From Asticcacaulis sp. (GTDB lineage Bacteria; Pseudomonadota; Alphaproteobacteria; Caulobacterales; Caulobacteraceae): a DNA stretch of 10,000 nucleotides. The DNA lies in the NCBI RefSeq assembly GCF_020217185.1, contig NZ_JAIWNX010000251.1, positions 1 through 10,000 of the forward strand. The letters run 5' to 3'. Under the pieces are notes generated by a model, which searched no databases, had not been told where the DNA came from, and saw only the letters and a program-made list of their open reading frames with translations. Within the stretch, counting starts at the first letter, position 1. The number at the start of each line of letters is the position of its first letter. A program made the position numbers and the translations under genes. Below are positions 1 to 6,319 of the stretch, in pieces.

Positions 1-462
1 GGCCTCGCCCTCCCCGGTCCTGACCGTCTGTTCCCACGCTTTCAGCGCCTCACCGGTCGGGGTCAGTTCAAACAGCGCCCGCGTCGTCTTTTCCGCCGTC
101 GGGTCCTGCGCCGGGGTCAGCACACAGGTTGCGGCCTGTGGCGTCAGTTTGCGGATTTGCGGCAGGACAGACTCAATGGCGGCCTGCGGCGGCTTGGGAA
201 AAGCGCGGAGAACGGGACGGTAATAGCTGACATCGTCCGGCCCGCTTTCCACCACGCCAAAGCCGGGCAGGGTCTCGTCGGCCACCATGTGCGTATTAGG
301 GCACGCAAAGGCGTACATAGACAGTTGCCGCCCTCGCACCGCCTGCCATTCGCAGCCGGTGAAGGTCTGCTTCGCCGCCTCGGATGGCTGCGGCTCAGCG
401 GGTTTTTGCCCGCAAGCCGTCAGGCCGAGCGCCATCAGTCCGACCATTGCCACCTTGCGCAT
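1..462 (-). CDS. Putative lipoprotein, C-terminal part missing at the window edge
   Basis: Reading leftward from the ATG at 462-460 gives 154 open codons that run off the left edge, so the stop is not visible. The N-terminus is a lipoprotein signal peptide: M-R-K, a hydrophobic stretch, then lipobox L14-T15-A16-C17. The protein should be diacylated at C17 and cleaved by signal peptidase II, whose gene is also in this window. Residue +2 is Gly, not Asp, so by the E. coli rule it would go to the outer membrane. A Pro/Glu-rich linker (about 20-32) leads to a domain with Cys37, Cys54 and Cys113. I do not recognise the family. A good Shine-Dalgarno (GGGGAGG on the minus strand) lies about 6 bases before the ATG. 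The gene starts 29 bases after the GyrI-like gene stops, on the same strand, so the two may be co-transcribed. The signal peptide is clear; the function is unknown. Confidence 0.8.
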   Translation of the reverse strand, partial: MRKVAMVGLMALGLTACGQKPAEPQPSEAAKQTFTGCEWQAVRGRQLSMYAFACPNTHMVADETLPGFGVVESGPDDVSYYRPVLRAFPKPPQAAIESVLPQIRKLTPQAATCVLTPAQDPTAEKTTRALFELTPTGEALKAWEQTVRTGEGEA

Positions 463-491
463 GGGTCCCTCCCCTGAATTGCCTCTCCTGA

Positions 492-1136
492 TTAGCTTGG
501 CAACGGTGAGGCGGCAAGGGGTGAGCGATACTGCACCGGCTGGCGCAGGATCGTCTTGAGCTTTTCGGGCGCGGTGCGGCGCGGGTCGGACAGATAGATT
601 TCGTGGTGATGACCGGTTTCGCTCAGACCATTGTCGGCAATCCATTGATGCAGGCGCGCGATCAGCGGGCCTTCATCGTCATAAGAGCCTACATGCAGGG
701 TCTGAACGCTCAAGCCCTCGGCCCAGGTTTCGAGCCGTAAGCGCCCCAGAGCTGTGCCGCCCTTGCCCTTGCGCCCGGCCCCGACCACGGCGCGGGCAAA
801 CATATCCGGCGTGATGGCGTCCGGCTGCGGCACCATGATCCGCCACGACCACAGGTCTTTGTCGCGGTCATAGAAGCGCTCGAAACGATCGGCCCACCAC
901 AGCCCCTCCATCGGCGGCACGCTGTAATCGAGGTCGCATTCGACCTTGCTCATGAATTTCAGCCCATAGGCCACCGAAAACAGCGCCTGCATGGCCTCGG
1001 CAAAGCCGTCGCCATTGGGGTCGCCGTGGCCGTCAATCATCAGGAACGGCAGCGGCGGCACGTCGATCAGCACAAACTGACCGGCGGGGGCGGTATAGAG
1101 CGGCTTGCGCTCGCGTTTCAGATCGACCTTGCGCAT
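492..1136 (-). CDS. GyrI-like small-molecule-binding domain protein
   Basis: A 214-residue cytoplasmic protein of the GyrI-like/COG4832 type, a stand-alone effector-binding (SRPBCC-like) fold related to the ligand domain of AraC/MerR regulators but with no DNA-binding domain. Family-typical stretches are the N-terminal phenylalanine/proline strand before IDGHGDPN, the segment with VPPMEGLWW, LHVGSYDDE, and the C-terminal HHEIYLSDPRR followed by EKLKTILRQPV. Relatives have been linked to binding or hydrolysing reactive small molecules such as cyclopropanoids; the substrate here cannot be told. I chose the ATG at 1136 over an in-frame GTG at 1142, because the GTG overlaps the AGGAGG Shine-Dalgarno that sits 5 bases before the ATG. 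The gene diverges from ileS, and its upstream region has a candidate operator. Family assignment is strong; physiological role is unknown. Confidence 0.88.
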   Translation of the reverse strand: MRKVDLKRERKPLYTAPAGQFVLIDVPPLPFLMIDGHGDPNGDGFAEAMQALFSVAYGLKFMSKVECDLDYSVPPMEGLWWADRFERFYDRDKDLWSWRIMVPQPDAITPDMFARAVVGAGRKGKGGTALGRLRLETWAEGLSVQTLHVGSYDDEGPLIARLHQWIADNGLSETGHHHEIYLSDPRRTAPEKLKTILRQPVQYRSPLAASPLPS

Positions 1137-1141
1137 GGGCA

Positions 1142-1157
1142 CCTCCTGAGCGGGAGG
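1142..1157 (-). promoter_or_regulatory. Shine-Dalgarno inside a small hairpin
   Basis: On the minus strand CCTCC, a 6-base loop, and GGAGG form a 5-bp hairpin. The 3' arm is part of the AGGAGG ribosome binding site of the GyrI-like gene. The pairing is seen directly. Whether it limits translation is an inference, since 5 bp next to a strong Shine-Dalgarno could simply be opened by the ribosome. The site also decides the start codon: ATG at 1136, not GTG at 1142. Confidence 0.45.
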
Positions 1158-1169
1158 TTACAGGTCGTG

Positions 1170-1186
1170 CTGACAGTTTTTGTCAG
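1170..1186 (-). promoter_or_regulatory. Candidate operator overlapping a -35 box
   Basis: A perfect inverted repeat, CTGACA and TGTCAG around a 5-base centre, lies 34 bases upstream of the GyrI-like ATG. Read on the minus strand, its outer CTGACA could be a -35 box (5 of 6 to TTGACA), followed 18 bases later by TGTAAC (4 of 6 to TATAAT). A dimeric repressor here would block RNA polymerase. The inverted repeat is seen; promoter and operator roles are inferred. The cognate regulator is not in the window. Confidence 0.45.
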
Positions 1187-1197
1187 GATTAGATGCG

Positions 1198-1219
1198 CCT
1201 CCCCTGATTTCAGGGGCGG
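1198..1219. repeat. Dispersed palindrome, D family, copy 1
   Basis: A 22-base near-palindrome with arms CCTCCCCTGA and TCAGGGGCGG around TT; the core CCCCTGA/TCAGGGG is perfect. Two close relatives occur at 4431-4452 and 4527-4548. All three are intergenic, which suggests a dispersed short palindrome family and not three independent operators. Confidence 0.6.
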
Positions 1220-1225
1220 CGGTTT

Positions 1226-1257
1226 GAGCGGAATGTCCATTAGAAACCATTCCGCTC
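1226..1257. other. Perfect 10-bp hairpin
   Basis: GAGCGGAATG and CATTCCGCTC form a perfect 10-bp inverted repeat with a 12-base loop (1236-1247), just after D-family copy 1 and before the ileS promoter region. No U-run follows on either strand, so a classical intrinsic terminator is unlikely. It could be a recombination remnant, a protein-binding cruciform or part of a small RNA. The function is unknown. Confidence 0.5.
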
Positions 1258-1297
1258 TAGGCAATCCCGGCGGCCTCTGATAAACGCTGCCTCCATG

Positions 1298-1322
1298 TTG
1301 ACGATACGGGCGCAGCTTCGAA
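1298..1322 (+). promoter_or_regulatory. Candidate ileS promoter
   Basis: TTGACGA (1298-1304), 10 bases, then GCTTCGAA (1315-1322) resembles the Caulobacter housekeeping consensus TTGACGS, N10-14, GCTANAWC. The -35 is near perfect and the -10 is partial. Transcription would then begin near 1329, at the base of the strong leader hairpin. This is an inference from consensus matching. Confidence 0.4.
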
Positions 1323-1329
1323 TTTGAAG

Positions 1330-1366
1330 CCCAGCGTAAGCCACCCGCACCGGGTCTTGCGCTGGG
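1330..1366 (+). promoter_or_regulatory. Strong hairpin in the ileS 5' leader
   Basis: CCCAGCGTAAG (1330-1340) pairs with CTTGCGCTGGG (1356-1366) with one G-U pair. Inside it ACCCG (1343-1347) pairs with CGGGT (1351-1355) around loop CAC, leaving a 2-base bulge at 1341-1342. This gives about 16 bp ending 54 bases before the ileS ATG. An outer GATACGG/CCGTATC pairing (1303-1309 with 1391-1397) and the near-palindrome at 1315-1330 could enclose it. There is no T-box consensus and no following U-run. A leader element or a small RNA are both possible. Confidence 0.5.
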
Positions 1367-1420
1367 AGTACATCGCCACGCCTTATTTGACCGTATCCCC
1401 TCCCAGAGATATCAGGATTC

Positions 1421-4420
1421 ATGTCCGAACACCCTTCACGCGATTACCGCGAAACCGTCTTCCTGCCTGAAACCGCCTTCCCGATGCGCGCCGGCCTGCC
1501 CAAGGCCGAGCCCGAAATGCTGAAAAAATGGGAAGAGTCCGACCTGTACCACAGCGTGCGCAAGGCGCGTCAGGCCAAAAACGCCCCCCTGTTCGTGCTG
1601 CACGACGGCCCGCCCTACGCCAATGGCAATATCCATATCGGCCATGCGCTGAACAAGATCCTCAAGGACTTCGTGGTGCGCTCGAAGTTCCTGATGGGCT
1701 ATGACGTCGATTACGTCCCCGGCTGGGACTGCCACGGCCTGCCCATCGAATGGAAGATCGAGGAGCAGTTCCGCGCCAAGGGCCGCAAGAAGGACGAGGT
1801 GCCCGCCGCCGAGTTCCGCAAGGCCTGCCGCGAATACGCCGCCGAATGGATCGGCGTGCAGCGCGAAGAGTTCAAGCGTCTGGGTATCCTTGGCGAATGG
1901 GATGAGCGCTACGCCACCATGGATTTCGACACCGAAGCCAAGGTCACGGCTGAGTTCCACAAGTTCCTGATGTCGGGTCAGCTCTATCGCGGCTCAAAGC
2001 CCGTCATGTGGTCGCCGGTCGAACGCACGGCTCTGGCCGACGCCGAGGTCGAATACCACCCGCACGTCAGCCCGACCATCTGGGTGAAGTTCCCGGTCGC
2101 AGAACATAAACCGTTGGCTCCATTCGTAAAGACTGGAGAAAAAGCGCCTAGCCTTCTCGATAAACACCCCCACTTACGGGACGCTTCCGTCGTGATCTGG
2201 ACCACCACACCGTGGACCATCCCGGCCAACCGCGCCGTCAGCTTCAACCCGAAGATCAGCTATTCGCTGTATGAAGTGACCGAAGTGGCTTCGGAAGAAA
2301 CGCTCGGTTTCGCGCCGTGGGCCAAGGTCGGAGATCGCCTGATCGTCGCTGAAAAGCTGGCTGAATCCGTGCGCACGGCAGGCAATATCACCGCATGGAC
2401 TTTGGTGCACGCCGATGTCGATTGCGAGGGCCTCACCCTCGCCCACCCGCTGGCCGCACTTGACGAAGGCTACGGTTTCGATGTGCCCATGCTGGCGGGC
2501 GATCACGTCACGGATGACGCCGGTACGGGCTTCGTGCACACGGCCCCCGGCCACGGCGCGGACGACTATCTGGTGTGGCTGAAATCCGGCTATTCGCTGG
2601 ATTCCATCCCCGATACAGTCGATCCGGACGGAGCCTACTACCCGCATGTGCCGCTGTTTGCGGGTCTGAAAGTCCTTGAAACCGAGGGCAAGAAGGCCGG
2701 CAAGTTCGGCGACGCCAACAAGGTGGTGATGGAAAAGCTGATCGAAGCCGGTAACCTGCTGGCGCGCGGTCGCGTCGATCACTCCTATCCGCATTCGTGG
2801 CGCTCCAAGGCCCCGGTCATCTTCCGCAACACGCCCCAGTGGTTCATTCGGATGGACCTCATTGGAAACGCGGAAAAAGAAGCTTCCGGCACTAATGCGC
2901 AATTGAATACGCTAAGAAGCAAAGCTCTAAAAGCCATCTCCGAGACCGCCTTCTACCCCGATCAGGGCCGCAACCGTATCGGCAGCATGGTCGAAACCCG
3001 CCCGGACTGGCTGATCAGCCGTCAGCGCAACTGGGGCACGCCGCTGGCCATGTACGTCGATAAAAAGACCGGTGAGCCGCTGAAAGACCCCGCCGTCAAC
3101 GATCGCATCATCAAGCTGATCGCGTCTGAAGGCGCAGACGCCTGGTTTACGCGCCCGGACGAGGATTTTCTGGGCAACGGCTACAATCCGGCCGACTATG
3201 AGAAGGTCACGGACATTCTGGATGTGTGGTTCGACTCCGGTTCGACCCACGCCTTTACGCTGGAAGGCCGCGACAATACCCATAGCCCCGCCGACCTCTA
3301 TCTCGAAGGCTCGGATCAGCACCGCGGCTGGTTCCAGTCAAGCTTGCTGGAAAGCTGCGGCACGCGCGGCCGTGCGCCGTATAAGGCCGTCCTGACCCAC
3401 GGTTTCGTCCTCGACGAACAGGGCGAGAAGATGTCGAAGTCCAAGGGCAATGTCGTCGCCCCGCAGGACATTGCCAAGGAATCGGGCGTCGAAATCCTGC
3501 GCCTGTGGGTCGCGCTGTCCGACTATTCCGACGACCTGCGCATCGGCAAGCAGATCATCCAGACGACCGTGGACGCCTATCGCAAGCTGCGCAATTCGCT
3601 GCGCTATTTGCTGGGGGCGCTCAATGGCTATACGGACGCTGAGGCCGTCGATTATCAGGACATGCCGTCGCTGGAACGCTACATCCTGCACCACGTGCAT
3701 GAGCTGGATGCCAGGGTGCGCGCCGCCTATGACGCCTATGACTTCGCGGGCGTCATCCGCCCGGTGGCCGATTTCGCGTCCCAGACCCTGTCGTCGCTCT
3801 ATTTCGACATCCGCAAGGACAGCCTCTATTGCGACAAGCCATCGGACGTGAAGCGCCGCGCCTGCCGCACCGTGCTCAACATCCTGTTTGAGCGCCTGAC
3901 GGCCTGGCTGTCGCCCATCATGGCCTTCACCACCGAAGAGGCGTGGAGCTATCGCTATCCGGAGGCACCGGAAAACCTCTATCGCACCCTGCCCGCCGTG
4001 CCTGCCGAATGGCACAATGCCGCCGAAGCCGCGCGCTGGGGCAAGATCGAAGAGGTGCTGTCGGTTGTTACCGCCGCTCTGGAAGAGAAGCGCCGCGACA
4101 AGGTGATCGGCTCGGCGCTCGAAGCCGCGCCGACAGTGTTTATCGACTCCGAACCGCTGCTGGCGGCCTTTGACGGCATCGACGCGGCGGAGGTCTTCCG
4201 CACGTCTCAGGCCGTGCTGTCGGCCTCGGTGGGCCCGGACGACGCCTTCCGCCTGAACGAGGTGAAGGACGTGTCGGTCGTGGTGCACATCGCGCACGGT
4301 AACAAGTGTCAGCGGTCGTGGCGCATCCTGCCCGAAGTGGGCTCGGACCCGCGCTATCCGGACCTCTCTTTGCGCGACGCCGACGCCGTCGCCGAATGGG
4401 ACGCCGCGCATGGGGGCTAG
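1421..4420 (+). CDS. ileS: Isoleucine-tRNA ligase
   Basis: A 999-residue class I aminoacyl-tRNA synthetase that activates isoleucine and charges tRNA-Ile in the cytoplasm. Visible motifs in order: HIGH at 72-75; the WDCHGLP block; the CP1 editing domain with WTTTPW from 260 and GTGFVHTAPGHGADDY from 368, which removes mischarged valine; WFDSGSTH and the DQHRGWF block; KMSKS at 670-674; then the helical anticodon-binding region. The C-terminal zinc knuckle is degraded: the usual paired CxxC motifs appear as C963-x2-S966 and S983-x2-D986, so only one of four expected ligands remains. Two internal patches (about residues 227-247 and 481-507) have low GC and rare codons. The start gives a typical IleRS N-terminus; AGGA is only 3 bases from the ATG, so the ribosome site is weak. 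ileS-lspA is a widely conserved pair. Identity is certain. Confidence 0.98.
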   Translation: MSEHPSRDYRETVFLPETAFPMRAGLPKAEPEMLKKWEESDLYHSVRKARQAKNAPLFVLHDGPPYANGNIHIGHALNKILKDFVVRSKFLMGYDVDYVPGWDCHGLPIEWKIEEQFRAKGRKKDEVPAAEFRKACREYAAEWIGVQREEFKRLGILGEWDERYATMDFDTEAKVTAEFHKFLMSGQLYRGSKPVMWSPVERTALADAEVEYHPHVSPTIWVKFPVAEHKPLAPFVKTGEKAPSLLDKHPHLRDASVVIWTTTPWTIPANRAVSFNPKISYSLYEVTEVASEETLGFAPWAKVGDRLIVAEKLAESVRTAGNITAWTLVHADVDCEGLTLAHPLAALDEGYGFDVPMLAGDHVTDDAGTGFVHTAPGHGADDYLVWLKSGYSLDSIPDTVDPDGAYYPHVPLFAGLKVLETEGKKAGKFGDANKVVMEKLIEAGNLLARGRVDHSYPHSWRSKAPVIFRNTPQWFIRMDLIGNAEKEASGTNAQLNTLRSKALKAISETAFYPDQGRNRIGSMVETRPDWLISRQRNWGTPLAMYVDKKTGEPLKDPAVNDRIIKLIASEGADAWFTRPDEDFLGNGYNPADYEKVTDILDVWFDSGSTHAFTLEGRDNTHSPADLYLEGSDQHRGWFQSSLLESCGTRGRAPYKAVLTHGFVLDEQGEKMSKSKGNVVAPQDIAKESGVEILRLWVALSDYSDDLRIGKQIIQTTVDAYRKLRNSLRYLLGALNGYTDAEAVDYQDMPSLERYILHHVHELDARVRAAYDAYDFAGVIRPVADFASQTLSSLYFDIRKDSLYCDKPSDVKRRACRTVLNILFERLTAWLSPIMAFTTEEAWSYRYPEAPENLYRTLPAVPAEWHNAAEAARWGKIEEVLSVVTAALEEKRRDKVIGSALEAAPTVFIDSEPLLAAFDGIDAAEVFRTSQAVLSASVGPDDAFRLNEVKDVSVVVHIAHGNKCQRSWRILPEVGSDPRYPDLSLRDADAVAEWDAAHGG

Positions 4421-4430
4421 TCGTCCCGCC

Positions 4431-4452
4431 TCCCCCCTGATATCAGGGGGGA
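4431..4452. repeat. Dispersed palindrome, D family, copy 2
   Basis: A perfect 22-bp palindrome starting 10 bases after the ileS stop. Each arm is an extended form of CCCCTGA/TCAGGGG with six C/G, around a TGATATCA centre. A second hairpin, CCGGCT/AGCCGG (4455-4468), follows at once, and a third, GGGGTTA/TAACCCC (4472-4496), comes next. Together they make the ileS-lspA gap highly structured. No U-run follows, so they could stabilise the ileS 3' end or attenuate lspA without being classical terminators. Confidence 0.65.
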
Positions 4453-4526
4453 TACCGGCTTTAGCCGGAGGGGGGTTATGCGACGGGATTAACCCCACCC
4501 GTCTCGTCGCTCACGCGCCGATCCAC

Positions 4527-4548
4527 CCTCCCCTGACATCAGGGGAGG
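4527..4548. repeat. Dispersed palindrome, D family, copy 3
   Basis: Arms CCTCCCCTGA and TCAGGGGAGG are perfect 10-bp complements around a 2-base centre. The right arm contains a Shine-Dalgarno-like GGGGAGG, but it ends 28 bases before the lspA ATG, too far to serve it. It is the same family as 1198-1219 and 4431-4452. The rest of the ileS-lspA gap shows no gene. Confidence 0.65.
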
Positions 4549-4576
4549 TGCTTATCTTCTGCATCGACGGCCAATC

Positions 4577-5107
4577 ATGACTGACCTTCACACCAAACTC
4601 AAAACCCACTTCGCCCCGCCGCACACCACGCCGCTGGGGCGGCAGATGCTGCTGATCGGGCTGATCGGCCTGATCCTTGATCAGATCAGCAAGAACTGGA
4701 TTTTATACGGTCTGCAACTGCCCAGTCTCGGACAGGTCAAGATTTTGCCCTTCTTCTCGTTCAGCATGGTGTGGAACAAGGGCGTCAGCTTCGGTTTCTT
4801 CCATTCGGAAGGGATCGGCCGCTGGCTGCTCACCCTGTTTTCGCTGGTCGTGTCGGCCTTCCTGATCGACTGGGTCCGCCGCACCAACCGGCGCATCCTC
4901 GGTCTGGGGCTGGCTCTGGTGGCGGGCGGAGCCATCGGCAACGCCATCGACCGTATCATCTACGGCGGCGTGGTCGATTTTCTCGATTTTTCGGGGCTGG
5001 GTTTTCCGTGGGTGTTCAACATCGCCGACGCCGCCATCAATATCGGCGTGGCCCTGTTGTTCATCGACGTCTTCTTCCTCAATCGGGAAGAGTCGAAACA
5101 AGGTTAA
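4577..5107 (+). CDS. lspA: Lipoprotein signal peptidase (signal peptidase II)
   Basis: A 176-residue inner-membrane aspartyl protease that cleaves the signal peptide of diacylated prolipoproteins just before the lipobox cysteine. Family landmarks: an N-terminal hydrophobic helix carrying LDQISK with D35; VWNKGVSFGFF (N67, G69); GNAIDRI with catalytic D125; the GGVVDFLDF strand; and FNIADAAINIG with catalytic D151. Four membrane segments can be seen (about 23-40, 57-75, 83-100 and 150-168, with GLALVAGGAIG near 110-120 adjoining the active site). Length is normal, with a slightly extended basic N-terminus. No clear Shine-Dalgarno precedes the ATG. It lies 156 bases after ileS and 85 bases before a lipoprotein gene that would be one of its substrates; the C17 lipoprotein at 1-462 would be another. 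Identity is essentially certain. Confidence 0.96.
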   Translation: MTDLHTKLKTHFAPPHTTPLGRQMLLIGLIGLILDQISKNWILYGLQLPSLGQVKILPFFSFSMVWNKGVSFGFFHSEGIGRWLLTLFSLVVSAFLIDWVRRTNRRILGLGLALVAGGAIGNAIDRIIYGGVVDFLDFSGLGFPWVFNIADAAINIGVALLFIDVFFLNREESKQG

Positions 5108-5192
5108 ACGCGGACCCTTGGCAGGGCGGCGAAAAGCAAGTAACACTCTCCGGCCCCTTCTGAAAAAGGGCACGGATAATGCGGAGCGAAGA

Positions 5193-5756
5193 ATGAAGTC
5201 GGTCAAAGTAGTGGCGGGTCTGGTGCTGATCGCCGGCGTCGGTCTGACGGGGTGCGAATCGACCAAGAGCGCGCTGGGCCTGAACAAGGTCGTGCCGGAC
5301 GAATTTCGCGTCGTGACCAAGGCGCCTTTGGTGGTGCCGCCGGATTTCGCGCTGCGCCCGCCCGCGCCGGGTGAGCCCCGCGCGCAGGAACTGCAACCCG
5401 AAAGCGCGGCGCGTGAGGCCCTTTTGGGTCAGCGTCAGGCCATCACCCGTTCCGAAGGCGAAAAGGTGCTGGCCACCAAGGCCGGGGCCGATAAGGCTGA
5501 TCCGCTGGCCCGCTACGTCGTGGACGATGAATTTGGCGATCTGGCCTATAAGGAAGAGAGCTTCGCCGACAAGATCCTGTTCTGGAAAAAGGACGCGACC
5601 CCGGCACCGGCGCCTTCGACCAACTCGGTGCTGGCCGGTGAAGTCAATGCGCTCGACCCGGAATCGGAAGCGGCGCGCATCAAGACGTTGCTGGGCAACG
5701 GCAAGGTGACCATAGAGCAAAAGAAGGAAAAGTCCTTCAAATTGCCCGGCCTGTAA
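5193..5756 (+). CDS. DUF3035 lipoprotein, probable BamF-like subunit
   Basis: A 187-residue predicted outer-membrane lipoprotein. The signal peptide has K-S-V-K at the start, a hydrophobic core and lipobox L18-T19-G20-C21; +2 is Glu, so the E. coli inner-membrane retention signal (Asp) is absent. The mature part has PDEFRVVTKAPLVVPPDF (about 35-52), typical of alphaproteobacterial DUF3035 proteins. The PPDF patch resembles the BamC motif that contacts BamD, and proteins of this kind have been described as BamF in the Caulobacter outer-membrane assembly complex. I recall that link from the literature, so no symbol is given. Charged, low-complexity sequence follows to the C-terminus. I start at the ATG at 5193, with GGAG 7 bases upstream. 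An in-frame ATG at 5118 would put 25 polar residues before the signal peptide. The gene is 85 bases after lspA and probably in its operon. Confidence 0.85.
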   Translation: MKSVKVVAGLVLIAGVGLTGCESTKSALGLNKVVPDEFRVVTKAPLVVPPDFALRPPAPGEPRAQELQPESAAREALLGQRQAITRSEGEKVLATKAGADKADPLARYVVDDEFGDLAYKEESFADKILFWKKDATPAPAPSTNSVLAGEVNALDPESEAARIKTLLGNGKVTIEQKKEKSFKLPGL

Positions 5757-5778
5757 GCCATCAAGCATTCAAAGTTTC

Positions 5779-5806
5779 AAAGGGCTGCCGCACGGCGGCC
5801 CTTTTT
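5779..5806 (+). terminator. Rho-independent terminator of the ileS-lspA-DUF3035 block
   Basis: AAAGGGC pairs with GCCCTTT, and inside it GCCG pairs with CGGC around a tight loop, followed by five T's. It begins 22 bases after the DUF3035 stop. Hairpin and T-run are seen directly, and it is the only clear rightward intrinsic terminator in the window. Confidence 0.85.
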
Positions 5807-5832
5807 CGTTTGAATTTATGCCTTAAGATCGA

Positions 5833-5926
5833 AACCACAGATTTCACAGATTTCACAGATTATCCGTGCCCGTGTCACTCACCCGGCGCGCAGCGCCCAT
5901 CTGTGAAATCTGTGAAATCTGTGGTT
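5833..5926. repeat. Palindromic element family A, copy 1
   Basis: A 94-base element with perfect 28-base complementary arms (5833-5860 and 5899-5926). Each arm is three 9-base units of the CACAGATTT type. The middle has a CCGTG-rich spacer and a small hairpin, GGCGC and GCGCC around GCA (5885-5897). A single strand could fold into a nearly complete long hairpin. No protein is encoded: open frames here only translate the 9-base period into repeated tripeptides. Confidence 0.8.
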
Positions 5927-5965
5927 CACACCTCTTACTGACATCGCGAGCGAGACTCTTTTGAA

Positions 5966-6042
5966 CCAAGGATAGATACGGATGACGAAGGGCGTTCGTC
6001 TGGCACAGATATCCGTGTCGGCGGCGAAGCCGCCATCCGCGG
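5966..6042. repeat. Palindromic element family B, copy 1, degenerate
   Basis: Matches the B element at 6223-6309 through the left arm, the GACGAA/TTCGTC hairpin, the AGATATCC centre and the GGCGGC-GAA-GCCGCC hairpin. It has point changes in the left arm (CCAAGG for CCACGG, TACGG for CACGG), and the right arm is cut to about one unit. It is 39 bases after A copy 1. The 55 bases at 6043-6097 that follow show no feature. Confidence 0.7.
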
Positions 6043-6097
6043 TGCAAGACATTCCTTAAAAGCCCACGGGCGTCACGACTCATGCAGAAACAGGAGA

Positions 6098-6182
6098 AAC
6101 CACAGATTTCACAGATTTCACAGATTATCCGTGCCCGTGTCACTCACCCGGCGCGCAGCGCCCATCTGTGAAATCTGTGGTT
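6098..6182. repeat. Palindromic element family A, copy 2
   Basis: Identical to A copy 1 except for a precise 9-base deletion of one repeat unit from the right arm, so the arms carry three and two units. The flanking 40 bases also match those after copy 1, which shows that an A+B module was duplicated in tandem 265 bases apart. Confidence 0.8.
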
Positions 6183-6222
6183 CACACCTCTTGCTGACAT
6201 CAGGCGCGGGACTCTTTTTGAA

Positions 6223-6309
6223 CCACGGATAGACACGGATGACGAAGGGCGTTCGTCTGGCACGGATATCCGTGTCGGCGGCGAAGCCGCCATCCGTGTG
6301 CATCCGTGG
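6223..6309. repeat. Palindromic element family B, copy 2
   Basis: An 87-base element: left arm CCACGGATAGACACGGATG; hairpin GACGAA/TTCGTC (6241-6257); perfect palindrome CACGGATATCCGTG (6261-6274); hairpin GGCGGC-GAA-GCCGCC (6277-6291); right arm of ATCCGTG units. It matches the B element beyond mutL at 81 of 87 positions in the same orientation. Confidence 0.8.
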
Positions 6310-6319
6310 CAAACCTTGC

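Noticed and set aside
1137..1142. GTG start for the GyrI-like protein
   Set aside because: It overlaps the AGGAGG ribosome site that serves the ATG at 1136.
1303..1420. T-box riboswitch before ileS
   Set aside because: No T-box core sequence or terminator/antiterminator pair is visible and the class is not expected in this lineage.
3338..4498. Long 386-codon open frame antisense to ileS
   Set aside because: A high-GC shadow of a certain gene; histidine- and arginine-rich with no recognisable domain and an end in intergenic palindromes.
5118..5192. Upstream ATG extending the DUF3035 lipoprotein
   Set aside because: It would bury the signal peptide 25 residues from the N-terminus; the ATG at 5193 has a Shine-Dalgarno and a textbook signal sequence.
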